64,000 bases of DNA from Odiellus spinosus (GCA_963920705.1 CAWUCO010000202.1:292970-356969), one strand, 5' to 3'; positions 49,336 to 60,718 are shown, numbered from the stretch's first letter. Notes: generated from the letters alone by a model not told the origin. Made by a program: numbers and translations.

Positions 49336-50486
49336 ATGTTGAAGGCGTCTTTGAGGCAAAAGGATATTGATAAAAAAGAAACTTTGATAAATGTGATAAT
49401 TAATTATCCAATGTTATGGGATAAATCCCACAGGGATTATAGAGATAGACATTTGCAAAATGTAAATTGGGGTCAAGTGACTGATGAAATGAAAATGCCC
49501 GGTAAGCGAAACAAATTATGTTTTAAAAAGGCGAAATTATAGATAATGTTTTCTAGTTAAAGATTTAAAAGGTATGTGAAAATACTTAAAGGACCAATTC
49601 AGGGTAAATTTTCACGCTATTTCAGCCAAAAAATCTGGTCAAGAATATGTAGAAAACGATGCCGATCTTGTGAAATGGCCTTTTTTTAAACAATTAATGT
49701 TTCTTAAGCATGTAGTGACGAGACGAGAGTATGTTATCAATTATTCCGACTTTAGAAACTACCAATGAAACTACTAATGAGATAAATTTGATTAATTTAG
49801 TATAACCTCGAACATTGAAATTGCTTCAAATGCTCATGACAATGAGACGTCGAATGAAGCAGATAGTGTAATTGCAATTACTTAAATTAATGGCAATTAA
49901 ATTATTAATAATTTAAGCCTTTAAAACTAGCTGTTCGCCAAAATTGGAAAAGAAGTTGATTTGGTCGTAGTGGAAGATATAACTTTGAATCAAGATTAGG
50001 ATGTATTTACTGATGGAAATTTGCCTTCAACTTCTAATAATAAACTTCTAATAATAAACCAACAAGGTCGTCAACTGCGCAACCCCCTAAGAAAAGACGT
50101 CGTTCTGACCATTCAGAAATTGTTGATATTGAGGAAAATATTTCAAAGGAAATAGACAAGGTTGATGGGTATGGGAATAAGGTTCAAAAATGGATAAGGG
50201 ATGTAGTTTTATTAGAATTAATCCCAACATGTCTAATTACAGTCTTATTGCTGCAAGCCTTGCGCATAAATGTGAAAAAAATATCGAAGGTAAATCAGAG
50301 ACAGTTTGTAAATATTTCGCAGATCTTTTGAAACTGGTAAATGTTGATCTACAAAGACGGTGTGAAATTGAAATGGCAGAAGTAGTGGATAAATATATTG
50401 AGATATCTAAACAGCAGGCCGAGAAACCACAAATGGTCACACCTTGTCAACCCGACCCCCACCGATTTGGTTCAAATTTGGTGTAG
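49336..50486 (+). pseudogene. Harbinger accessory protein, MADF domain
   Basis: The first exon from ATG 49336 gives LINVIINYPMLWDKSHRDYR and NVNWGQVTDEM, the first half of a MADF (Myb/SANT-like) domain, ending at a GGTAAGC donor (49501/49502). The second half resumes around 49595-49720 with LKDQFRVNFHAISAKKSG and VKWPFFKQLMFLKHV, the MADF C-terminal helix. A third stretch (50190-50460) encodes FADLLKLVNVDLQRRCEIE. Such proteins bind the element ends and carry the transposase to DNA. In-frame stops around the presumed introns and phase changes between the pieces suggest it is decayed. The inner transposon begins at ~50473, within or just after the last exon. Confidence 0.65.
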
Positions 50487-50966
50487 GGGGTTTTCATCAT
50501 CGTAGAAACCGAATTCCCGGGTATTTTTTCAATCGGACAAGTAGTTTCTGAGATACAGAAAGTCACCATTTGCTGAAATGGCCTTGACCCCTAAACTTTA
50601 ACAAGGTATAACTCTGGTAATTATTGCGCGATATTCATGATTTAAAAAGCATTTTAAAGCGTAAGAAACGTTTTATATACGTACGCGATGGAAAATAAAA
50701 TATATAAATTTCTAACCCGCAATATCAGTGGTCAAACCATTTGACCTTTGGCTTTAACCTCAAGTTTAAATTAAAAACAACATTTTATTTCGAATTCCCC
50801 GTGTGTGATTTACCTGAAAATAGTGAAAACCAATTCTATTATTTCTAGTTCTCGAGATATTTTATGTTCATTTTACCCCACAAATGATATTTATTGTTTA
50901 ACATAGTATTAGAATACAAATCAATCAAACACGTATCGTGCCATTGCTAGTTCAACTTTATCGTTA

Positions 50967-53900
50967 TCAGCACCTTTTAACGTGTATTTTGAGCGGGGCA
51001 AGTACCACACTAGGACTCTGAATTTGACATATAATGTTTTCTGGTAAGACCCAGCTTTCATCTTTAATAAGGGGCCAATAATAAGTATTGGAATTGAATG
51101 GAGGGTACATGAATGAAACCAAATAATCTTCACATTCATTTGAAAATTCCTTCACTATTCCAATATAGCATTTTTTTCCATAAACACAAGCAACAACTGT
51201 TTCTAACGCAATATCATCTGAGGCAGATTCATCAATTTTTTTCCATAAACACAAGCAACCAATGTTTCTAACGCAATATCCTCTGAGGCCGATTCATCAA
51301 TAATAACACTTGAACTGCTGAAAATTTTCATTTCTTCCATTGAGGAAAGGGGTGCGGCTTTAATTTGGATTGAGTTAAAAGGAACAAACTTATGAAATCG
51401 ACGAGTGCCTTTTATAGTTTTTGCTTTGAAAAATCTTTCTTTCAAAAAATTTGCTTTTTCATTTATTTCGTCATTGGAGACGTAGAAAAATGTAATATTT
51501 TGGAAAGCAGAAACGCTGAAGTCAAACATGTCTTTAGCAGCCCATATTTGACCAGATATTGGACGTTTTAGCTGTTAAGCGCTTCACTGTGCCTCCAATG
51601 CCATCACATGGACCTTTTCCGTGTGAGAAGGCAAAAAATGCCACTCACAATCTATGTCAAAATCTTGTTTGTGATGACAAATATTACAAAAGTTAAATTT
51701 GTTTTTGTATTGCGCGGCACAACCATCAGTAAAATACACAAGTTTTTTAAAATTAGGGATCCCATCTTTCAAATATGTAATTAATTTAGACTGAAATGTG
51801 TATACTGTGCTTGTAGAATGTGATCTGGTATCACTAATCATACACACATTTTTATGTTTTAAAGGCTCCATTAAAATATCTCTGTAGTAAACCACAAAAG
51901 GATGTAAAATAGCTTGAGAATTTTCCCAATGAAAACCTTGCACCTCATCTTTGAATGAGTAATTTTCTGAAAAATCGCCTATAACGATAGCAGTTTCAGG
52001 TTCTATAGATTCTTTCAAAGACTTCAAATATTGTGACTGGGATTTTGATGTTAAATGATGACAAGTAAGTTCGAGTATTTTAATAGAAAAGGTTTGCAAG
52101 AAGTCTTCTGTAGATTCCGACATAGTAATAAGATTAGTTTTGTCTGACGAAACCCATTGTTTATATTCAATTTTTTTAAATCGTCTAGCATAGTGCGAAG
52201 AAGTTCATTATTTAGTATCCCATTATTTCCTGGACAGTTTTTACACCACCTCATCATGCATTGTCTATTTTCAACGTTGCAAACAGTAAGAGCCATAACA
52301 TCAGAAACTGAAAGGGTGTTTTCTTTTGGTAAGGCTAGAACCATTAATTTCATAATCTGATGGTAGGTGCACACACATACCGAATGTGTGCCCTTAGGTC
52401 CAGCCAAAATACACCAAGGAGGACGTAATGAACAGAAAGTAGAAAAACCAACAGGTGCATTCCCCTCTTCTTTATATTTTTGATGGAGTTCCTTTAGGTT
52501 CAGTAAAAGTCTCTTCTGTTTATGTTCTTTTATACCAGTTATTTTGTTTCTCACGGAAACGTAATCCTTTTGACCAGGGGTCATTCTGCTGTAGTCATCA
52601 AGTTGATAAAAATTCGAAATAGCAACTTTAGACTCATTGCTTATTCTAAGTCCTTTTGATTGGCAGCCAGGAAGACATAAAATTCCTTTTTCTTTTTTCA
52701 ACTGTCGACTTCGTTTCACCAAATACCTTGAGGCTCCGAATCGTTTTGCGGTTGAGCTGATACTGAATGGTGAAAGTGATAAAATCTTCAACTTTTCAGA
52801 ATATGAAGTGTTTTCAGCGTTAAACTTTGTTGTTAACTCGACCATCATGCTTTCATATTGCAAAATAACTCTGTACATTTTCCAATCTACCCACATTACT
52901 TCGGGTGTATGGACTTTTGGCATTACCACTTTTAAATTTAAACTATTGAAAAGAAATGTAAAAACCCTATCCTCTCTTTGCTTCTGCATCTCGGGCAGGA
53001 AACGACCCAACAAAAGAAGCCCGGCGCTGGTGGTCTCTCTCCCGGTCAAACGGAAAACCCTCCGGTGACCGGGAGCAGACTGCTGGCGCCAAAGGTTTCC
53101 GGTCAAGTTCCGCCCACCCCGCGAGAGGTGAGAAGCGACCAGAGAGGATAGGATAGGATTAGATTCAAATTCAACGTGAACCTCGGCGGGCCAAAATCAG
53201 TGCCACTCTCGCTAAAGCGAAATATAAATAAAACTTTGAAACTCGTTCTAAAGAACATAGTCGTTTGTGTTTCATTTCAAAAACGCGGGACTTAGAAAAT
53301 TTCCCATAATATCACGATAGAAAAACCTACGCGAATGTTTCAGTCCGTTCGCGGTAGTTAAAATTACAAACAAGACTCTCCCAGTCAGTCAAATCAAGAG
53401 CTAGAACATAAAGAACCAGGGTTCGGATTAAAAAAACCGTATAGAGGATAGTCACATTAACCAAATATTCTTCTCATATAATGCATGTTCTTTGAGTTTG
53501 ATTTCAACATATTCGGGATCCTGTACCTCTTGTAGAGTCACGTCACAAGTTTCTTCCAATTTCTCTTCAAAGTACTTGATGCAGAATCATACTTCTTTTT
53601 TGCTAAGCTTTGTAAGCCTCGTAGGTTTAGTCCCCCTGTAAATTTTATACAATATTCAAGCCCCAAACAACTCATAACGTACTTTAAATTCTTAAACATA
53701 CTTTTTTTTTAATATGAGATTGCTTGAAGAATTTTCCTATGTTTCTGTAAAGTTTGTACTCTGGGAGAGCTTAATTTTACTTAATTCACCGACTGAAAAA
53801 TGAACTAAGTTTTAATATTTCTGTTTTTTTCTGTTTTTAGTTTTAAATAAAACGACTAAGTTACTTCCACTCCTTTCTTACGTAGTTGTGAAGTTTACAG

Positions 53901-54082
53901 CTATTTGAACACTTAAACTGCTTATTGGAATATCTTTTCAAATGCAACTGTTCGTGATGCAAACAAATGGTTTTAATAGTTTTTCTAGGAACTCCCGTTC
54001 GTAAACTAAGTAATATTTTTTCTTTTCTCATTCGAACCTCTTTCAAATCAACTATCAGGAACGTTGTCAAAAGAACAGGCAT
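50967..54082 (-). pseudogene. Transposase-like protein of the inner transposon
   Basis: Pieces in order: a Cys/His N-terminal exon (54082-53861; ICLHHE, FKCSNSCKLHNYVRK); a linker (~53720-53430; GGLNLRGLQSLAKKKYDSA); a central region (52960-52170) with LPGCQSKGLRISNESK, MTPGQKDYVSVR and GTHSVCVCTYHQ; and a core (~52160-51560) with VIGDFSENYS, QGFHWENSQAILHP, ISDTRSHS and FTDGCAAQYKN. SHGKGPCDGIGGTVKR follows in a shifted frame near 51600. The tail is VACVYGKK...WPLIKDESWVLP, chromo/Tudor-like. Acidic residues in DFSENY and TDGCAAQ are candidate catalytic residues of an RNase H-like fold. The family resembles uncharacterised proteins seen in arthropods and cnidarians; I cannot name the superfamily. 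At least three phase shifts and a 67-bp tandem duplication (51175-51305) show it is dead. Confidence 0.65.
52966..53455. mobile_element. Small insertion in the inner transposase gene
   Basis: CTATCCTCTCT at the left is mirrored by AGAGGATAG at the right. The block is GC-rich near its left side (CCGGTGACCGGGAGCAG) and separates the KEHALYEKNIWLM part of the gene from the FLFNSLNLKVV part. A second mirrored copy of the end phrase at ~53140 makes the exact right border uncertain. Confidence 0.5.
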
Positions 54083-54839
54083 CCATCACGATTCCAAAAT
54101 TTTCACTATCCGGAAATGCCAGACATCCAAGCAGACTAATCTAAAAATTAGAGTTCGAGGGGCTGAACATATTACTTAATATCTCGATAACTAGAAAGTA
54201 TAGATTTGGATTTCACTATTTTCAGGTAAATCACACACGGGGAATTCGAAAAAAATGTTATTTTTTATTTAAACTTGAGGTTAAAGTCAAAGGTCAAATG
54301 GTTTGACCACTAATATTAAAGGGTAGAAATTAATATATTTTAATTTTAATCACGTACATATATAAAACGTTTCTTACGCTTTAAAATGCTTTTTAAATCA
54401 TGAAAATCGCGCAATTATTACCAGAGTTATACCTTGTTCAAGTTTAGGGGTCAATGCCATTTCAGCAAATGGTGACTTTCTGTATCTCAGAAACTACTTG
54501 TCCGATTGAAAAAATACCCGGGAATTCGGTTTCTACGATGATGAAAACCCCCTACACCATATTTGAGACAACGATTCTTGAAAAATTTGTAATATTTTAA
54601 TATTGGTATCAACCTCATTAATGTTTGTATATACTGAATGAACAAATTTTTAACACATTTAAAAGAATTCTTTTATTTCTTTAAACACCACCACCAAAAT
54701 CCATTATTTAAGTTTAGAGTTTTCAGTTAAAAATGTTTGTCACAATCTGATATGCTTGCTCTAGAATTTGACTTGAAAGGGCCTCCATAAAAGGTACTTA
54801 GTCGCTTTAAAACATTTTCTTATAGCTTTGAGATATATT

Positions 54840-56739
54840 TTAACGATTTACACCTGGCATATCCCACTGCCATGGAACTGCACCTTCCTCTGACCAAAAA
54901 TAATCAGTGTAGATTTTCCTGCATTTTTTAGCTGCTTCCGTCGAATTTCTCGCTGTTGAGCCTCTCAGATTTAATAGAGCATTGTCACGCTCATCATTCC
55001 AAGCGCCATATTGGTAGTTCCCAAGGCTATCCGTAAATCTGCAAACCCAGGAGGGCAGTACACCTTTTGAGACTTTTTTAGGTGTTTTTCTTTCGTGATT
55101 AGGTAGTTGTGAAGCACAACTGTTGCTTTTATTACTCTTTCAGCATTCTCAGGTGCAAGGGTTATTGTTCGATGGTATATCTTCCACCTCGCCCCCAATA
55201 TTCCAAAGGCATTTTCACTGCAGCGCCTAAGTTATGATGGACTTAATTGTATTTAATATATATTAATTATTAAAGAGAGAGTCAAATCTGACACCAAATG
55301 ACTTTTAAAATAACCCTAATTCTTTGGCAAAAACAAGCAAATACGTAATTAGAAATCTAGTTTTATTTTTAAAAGTAGACTTATGAAGTTATGACTGTAC
55401 TTGGCGTTTGCTTATATACCTAAGCCTACTTTCTGAGTAAGTTCAGATGAAAAAAAAAAACAATTGTCAGACTTCACCCACTCTTTGATGCAGTTAAATA
55501 AATGGGATAAATGGGTGATTTTAAATATTTTGCTTTATAATACCCACAAGAAAGTAATTACCTGGCTCTACTCAGACGATAATTAAAAACTCGAGATTTA
55601 GAATTTAATTCCTTTGATGAATAGGGCCGCAAGAAATTTTCTTCTAGTTGAAAGGCTTCATCACCAACGAATAAATAGGGCGCGGAAATCTCACTTCTCG
55701 GTAATTTTGATGGGGATGGCAAACCCAGAGTTTTATTTTCTAGCGCAGAACCAATTGAAGAACTTTTAAAAATGTCACCATCAGAATTAGAGCGAAAACC
55801 TCCTATGTCAACAGCTAGAAATTTGTACTCAGCATCCACAACTGCCATGAGCACAACAGAGTTTGTACCCTATCAAAACTATTTATTAATATATCTCTGG
55901 ATATATTGTATAAAAATATTTACCTTGTAGCTGTAGTACATTGAACCACTGTTTGCGGGTTGTTGGATTAACACGTGCTTACCATCAACAGCACCACAGC
56001 AGTTTGGATACTGATATACTCGTCCATATCCATAATCAGCATCTTTCCAAACGTTTTCGGTTGGTGCCTGAAATTCATCATCAATTAAAATGATTTAGAA
56101 AACAAATAAAAGCTACATTTACTTTGAGGTAGAGTGGCTGTAAAACATCCCATAAGGCATCGCACGTCTCTTTGACTAAAACGTGGGCAGTAGCTTTTCC
56201 AATGCGGAACCCATACGCAATGCTCATGAGACTGTCACCAGTTGCCAAGAATCTGCGCAAAAAACACAATAAGAAATTAAAAAATTTTAAAAGAAATATT
56301 TACATTACCCGAGAGTGACAGCTAATCTATGAGCTGGTGAAAGAGGCTCTCAAGGTACCGGATTTTTTTTCAAACGAACAGCCAATAATTTCACTAATTC
56401 GTCAAATAACTGCGGCGACATACGGACGAAATTTTTAAAATTATCGTGGTCAAATTTTCTCATCTTTTGAAGCTACAAAAGAAACCAAATTTCGTTAAAA
56501 ACACAGGTAAAATTCGAAAAAAAAAATTCATTTGATAAATCTTAAGCCTTTGGCCTTTTTACTATGTACTTACCAATGTATGAAAATAGCCTTCAGTAGT
56601 CCTTTGTCTCCATATTGGGTGGACCCACGTACGACGTTTCATTCTACGTTTTAACTTCCGTAGTTTAATTAATCTTTGTTGTTTCAATAGTAACAATTTC
56701 TTTTTCATGAGAAGCAAATTAAGAACAGTCGACGCCATT
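54840..56739 (-). pseudogene. PIF/Harbinger DDE transposase, six exons
   Basis: This cuts and joins the element ends in the nucleus. Exons with good splice sites: 56739-56573 (start MASTVLNLLLMKKK, donor GTAAGT); 56473-56312 (FVRMSPQLFDELVKLL); 56253-56123 (FLATGDSLMSIAYGFRIGK); 56068-55924 (CCGAVDGKHVLIQQP, first catalytic Asp); 55869-55563 (VDIGGFRSNSDG, LFVGDEAFQL, second Asp); 55229-54840 (CSENAFGILGARWK, catalytic Glu; VVLHNYL; RDNALLNLRGST). All three DDE residues are present. Exon two contains one TGA (56350-56352) where arginine CGA is likely, and the frame shifts once near 55.0 kb, so the gene is freshly inactive. Its partner is the MADF protein encoded at the other end. Confidence 0.9.
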
Positions 56740-56938
56740 TTTGTTGTTTACTTTTTATTTTCAAGGCTATCGACTAAACCACCATCTGTCAGCTCTTTTG
56801 TAAACGAAACAACGGGAGGCTCAAGCGGGGAGATAAAGCTTTCCTCAGACTCAGAATTTCACGCGCGAGATTTAAAAATTTTTTAATCGTCATCTACCAG
56901 CTTACGCTTCTACTAAAAGTGCCTTTGTAAACGCACCT

Positions 56939-57960
56939 TTAGTTCACGGAGAGGTTCTGTCTGTTACGTCATCGAATAGGAAAAATTTCGTCTTCTTACC
57001 TCTCAGAGTGAACTTTTAGTTCGCGGAGAGGATCTGTCTGTACGTGACGTCGGAAGAAGACGTCATCACCCACGGCTCTTGACTCTCCAATAAAATTCGC
57101 ATATACAGTTATTAGCTTCTACCTTGCTGTAAACGTACATCCACCACAGCTCATTGAAGAGCAGCAACCGTTACTCGCTTGTTAGTTTATAATGATAAAC
57201 GAACGCGTTATTTAGTATCTTTTGGATTCGCGTCTATTTTAGCCTTCTGGGGTTATAGCTTTTACTGAATTGAAACGTAACATTCATTTAAATTAAAATT
57301 AAAACAGATTAATTTAATCTAAAAACCAATGTTGCTAAAACTTAAATTTAATATAAAAGATATTTTCGAAGATATTCAATATTTTCTTATAGGTTGATTA
57401 GATAAAGTCGTGTTTTCACGGGTGTTCAATATAAAATGAATTAATAAATTTTAGATATTCACGGGTATCCAAGATAAGACGATAAAGATTAGATGTAAAG
57501 GTGCCTTCACAAGGGTGTCCAAGGTAAAAATTAAAAAAGATTAGATATAAAGGCGTTTTCGCAGGGTATACAAGATAAAATGACTTAATAAAGAATAGAT
57601 ATAAAGACGCGTTTTCAAGATTAAAATGACTTAACAAAGAATCGATATTAAGTCCCGTTCGCACGAGTATCCAAGATAAAATGACAAAGATAATATATAA
57701 ATGCCTGTTCGCAAGGGTATCAAAGTTAAAAATTAATAAATATTCGATATTAAGCCACGTTCACACGTGTATCCAAGATAAATTAATAAAGATTAGATAT
57801 AAATCCGCGTTCTGACTGGTATCAAAGAAAAATTAAGATTAGATATAAAGCCGCGTACACACGGGTATCCAAGATAAATACATATCGATTAGATATAAAG
57901 CCGCCTTCACACGGGTATCCAAGATAAATTAATAAAGATTAGATATAAAGACGCGTTCAC
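56939..57960. repeat. Right inverted arm of the foldback-like structure
   Basis: From ~56980 to 57960 this is the reverse complement of the left arm. The inner unique part is followed by ~10 tandem units (CGTTCACACGGGTATCCAAG, then ATTAGATATAAAG) at 57410-57960. The inner end carries two tandem copies of GTGAACTTTTAGTT/GTTCACGGAGAGG sequence, one of which received the Harbinger. Confidence 0.85.
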
Positions 57961-57974
57961 AGGTAGCCAAGTTG

Positions 57975-58925
57975 AAAAACATGATTTGAAAAGCGCGATT
58001 CGAAAAGCGCGATTCGACGAGCGCGATTCGACGCGCGCGATTCGACGCGCGCGATTCTAAAAGCGCGAGTCGACGCGCGCGATTCGACGCGCGCGATTCG
58101 ACGAGCGCGAGTCGACGCGCGCGATTCGACGAGCGCGAGTCGACGCGCGCGATTCGACGAGCGCGAGTCGCAGCGCGCGCGATTCGACGAGCGCGAGTCG
58201 ACGAGCCCGATTGGACGAGCCCGATTGGACGAGCCCGATTGGACGAGCCCGATTGGACGAGCCCGATTGGACGAGCGCGATTGGACGAGCCCGATTGGAC
58301 GAGCCCGATTGGACGAGCCCGATTGGACGAGCGCGATTGGAAAAACGCGATTGGAAAAACGCGATTGGAAAAACGCGATTGGAAAGGCGCGATTGGAAAG
58401 ACGCGATTGGAAAGGCGCGATTGGAAAGACGCGATTGGAAAGGCGCGATTGGAAAGGCGCGATTGGAAAGGCGCGATTAGAAAAGCGCGACTGGAAAGGC
58501 GCGATTGGAAAAACGCGATTGGAAAAACGCGATTGGAAAAACGCGATTGGAAAGACGCGATTGGAAAGGCGCGATTGGAAAGGCGCGATTGGAAAGGCGC
58601 GATTGGAAAGGCGCGACTGGAAAGGCGCGACTGGAAAGGCGCGACTGGAAAGGCGCGACTGGAAAGGCGCGATTGGAAAAACGCGATTGGAAAAACGCGA
58701 TTGGAAAAACGCGATTGAAAAAACGCGATTGAAAAAACGCGATTGGAAAAACGCGATTGGAAAAACGCGATTGGAAAAACGCGATTGGAAAAACGCGATT
58801 TTAAAAAACGCGATTTTGAAAAACGCGATTTTTAAAAACGCGATTTTTAAAAACGCGATTTTGAAAAACGTGATTGGAAAAACGCGATTGGAAAAACGCG
58901 ATTCGAAAAACGTGATTCGAAAAAC
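57975..58925. repeat. 14-bp minisatellite, ~68 units, open in all six frames
   Basis: The unit is GATTGGAAAAACGC with zoned variants: GATTCGACGAGCGC (~57975-58205), GATTGGACGAGCCC (~58205-58340), mixed GATTGGAAAAACGC and GATTGGAAAGGCGC (~58340-58800), a 15-bp form GATTTTTAAAAACGC (~58800-58870), then the 14-bp form again. No unit creates a stop in any phase, so long open frames (up to 325 codons) appear on both strands; these are not genes. CpG is dense here, unlike the surroundings. Confidence 0.95.
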
Positions 58926-59306
58926 TTTACGCAACTTCGTGTTTAAAGGAATCTCGAAACGCCATTCAAATTGTTCAAAGAGCGTTTATACATGTATAAC
59001 AAGCCCCTGCTATAGCATAATTCTTTTCAGCCTCTTTTACAATGTCATGGGTCTAGCTATTCCTATGGGCTTGACCATCTTGTTTAATATACTTTGTTAT
59101 GAGGCAACAAACTACGTTTAGATTTGCTTGACTTTTATTAGCGACGTGTCATAAGTTAAGAAACATTTATACAACAGATTTTGTAACAACGCGATCTCCT
59201 TTTATATTTCCATGCTTGGGGCAATCTCATTGCCTCTTCACCTTTGCCCCGTTTATCTATCGTGTTGTGTTTACATGAGTCTATATCGCTTGAGTAACTA
59301 CAGAAG
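58926..59306. other. Stretch without a gene
   Basis: AT-rich sequence between the minisatellite and the LINE. Nothing is recognised. Confidence 0.5.
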
Positions 59307-60383
59307 GTGTACATGAATATATATATACATCTAGCACATGTAACATCTTTCTTTTCCGATAAAATTAAAATCGTTCTTACAGTAACTTCGGTGGAAGGAA
59401 CCCTAAGTAATGAGAAGTCAATGACTTTCGGGGTGCCACAAGGAACAGTTCTAGGCCCAATTCTTTTTCTAGTTTATATAAACGATATTTGTAGTTTGAA
59501 TATAGATGGTAACCTAACCGCGTTCGCAGATGATACCACTCTGGTCTTCGAAGGTAATACTTGGTATGAGGTATTTACAAAAGCTCAAATAGGACTAGAT
59601 ATAATTTATAGTAAATTAAAAGAAAACTTATTGTCGTTAAACATATCTAAAACTAAATACCTCTGTTTCTCCTCCAGACTAGAAGTAGATCATGATTACG
59701 ATTTAATTATACATGACAGTTCTAATGGTCACGAATGTGGAATAAACTGTCAGAAAATACAACGTTTAGACCGTATCAAGTTTTTAGGTATAATAATTTA
59801 CCAGAATTTGAAATGGAACTACCATATAAATAATGTTATATCTAAACTACGCATCTGTCTACCACGCTTTTATCTATTAAGAAATTTTCTTACAATAAGA
59901 TGGCTCAAAATAGTATACTTCTCACTGGTTCAATCCATAGCTACATATGGTATCATAGGCTGGGGAGGTACCTACTGTTCTTATATGGAACCTTTAGGTA
60001 TAATGCAAAGAAAAATAATAAGAATTTGCTTAAAGCTTCCTTGGTTAACCCCCCGACACATATTATATAATAACTTTAAAGTTCTTTCTATCCGCCAAAT
60101 TTATGCTAAAAATATTCTAATACATATGTTTAAAATAAGAGACTTTTTACCCTCCAGAAATGTTACATACGCTACACGATATGTTACTGACGGGAACTTA
60201 GTTAGTAGTACAACCAATAAAACAATTGGCCAGAAACATATTAGTTACCTAGGTCCAAAACTTTATAACAATCTAAACAAACAAATTAAAGAACATACTT
60301 CAATTACCTTATATAAAAAAGATATTTTAAGCTGGCTAATCGAGATTGGTACCTTGCATTTGAACTTTCTGTTAGATAACTAG
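59307..60383 (+). CDS. LINE reverse transcriptase, C-terminal two thirds
   Basis: This uninterrupted 358-codon frame carries the late RT motifs: GVPQGTVLGPILFLVYINDI (block with the template grip), AFADDTTL (catalytic Asp pair), NISKTKYLCF, FLGIIIYQNLKWNYHI, then the thumb/C-terminal region SIATYGIIGWGG and MQRKIIRICLKLP. The first RT blocks and the endonuclease are missing, so the ATG at 59307 is not the native start. The open frame suggests a fairly recent insertion. The clade is probably CR1/Jockey-like; an exact clade needs a tree. Confidence 0.88.
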   Translation: MYMNIYIHLAHVTSFFSDKIKIVLTVTSVEGTLSNEKSMTFGVPQGTVLGPILFLVYINDICSLNIDGNLTAFADDTTLVFEGNTWYEVFTKAQIGLDIIYSKLKENLLSLNISKTKYLCFSSRLEVDHDYDLIIHDSSNGHECGINCQKIQRLDRIKFLGIIIYQNLKWNYHINNVISKLRICLPRFYLLRNFLTIRWLKIVYFSLVQSIATYGIIGWGGTYCSYMEPLGIMQRKIIRICLKLPWLTPRHILYNNFKVLSIRQIYAKNILIHMFKIRDFLPSRNVTYATRYVTDGNLVSSTTNKTIGQKHISYLGPKLYNNLNKQIKEHTSITLYKKDILSWLIEIGTLHLNFLLDN

Positions 60384-60570
60384 ATAATTTTGTTAACAAA
60401 TATAAAGGCTCAGGCTCTATTGTCAAATTTGCATAATCTAATGCTTTAAGAATTACTATTGGTACACTCCCTGCCACGCACAAGCAAATTTGCTTATGTG
60501 GCAAAGGGAAGATGTAAAATTTTTTTTGTTGTTAATTCTTCTTATGTAATCTACGACATCATAAAATAAA

Positions 60571-60601
<31 letters not shown>
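59307..60601 (+). mobile_element. Non-LTR retrotransposon (CR1/Jockey-like), 5'-truncated, poly-A tail
   Basis: The 3' part of a LINE ends in a 3' UTR and an A-run at ~60573-60601. The truncated 5' end lies somewhere before 59360, as expected of incomplete target-primed reverse transcription. No target duplication was found; A-rich ATAAAATAAAATAAA precedes the pure A tail. Confidence 0.88.
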
Positions 60602-60603
<2 letters not shown>

Positions 60604-60718
60604 CATTTTTAATCAATTCCGTATCGTTGCGGATGTTTCTTTTTTCGGTGCGTTCTTGATGTGAAGGGAGGTTTGGTGCTTGAGAAGTTGTGTAGCGGGT
60701 GCTTCCGGTCTGGTGTAT

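Larger units (their letters stand above)
50473..54565 (-). mobile_element. DNA transposon with ~390-bp terminal inverted repeats, family unassigned
   Basis: Bases 50473-50862 and 54178-54565 are reverse complements at roughly 90% identity (GGTGTAGGGGGTTTTCATCA, CGGACAAGTAGTTTCTGAGA, GGTCAAATGGTTTGACC-like phrases near 50733). It lies wholly inside the Harbinger, interrupting it on the MADF side. It encodes one transposase-like gene on the minus strand. No clear target duplication was seen. The outermost bases are uncertain by ~20, since CAAATTTGG may or may not be terminal. Confidence 0.85.
49205..56938 (-). mobile_element. PIF/Harbinger DNA transposon, full length, with nested insertion
   Basis: Perfect 18-bp termini AGGTGCGTTTACAAAGGC (49205-49222; inverted 56921-56938) are flanked by TTA at 49202-49204 and 56939-56941. 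The unoccupied sequence GAACTTTTAGTTC exists at 57010-57022, which confirms the junctions. It encodes the two proteins typical of the superfamily: a MADF-type DNA-binding protein (plus strand, from 49336) and a DDE transposase (minus strand, 56739-54840). The element is 7.7 kb only because a 4.1-kb transposon (50473-54565) lies inside; without it the length is ~3.6 kb, normal for Harbinger. Confidence 0.95.

Noticed and set aside
50455-54580. A 4-bp target duplication for the inner transposon
   Set aside because: CAAATT/ATTTG around the ends is itself inverted and could be terminal; no convincing direct repeat.
57957-59121. Long overlapping open frames (up to 325 codons) on both strands
   Set aside because: They are produced by the 14-bp minisatellite, which has no stop in any phase; the peptides are pure repeats.
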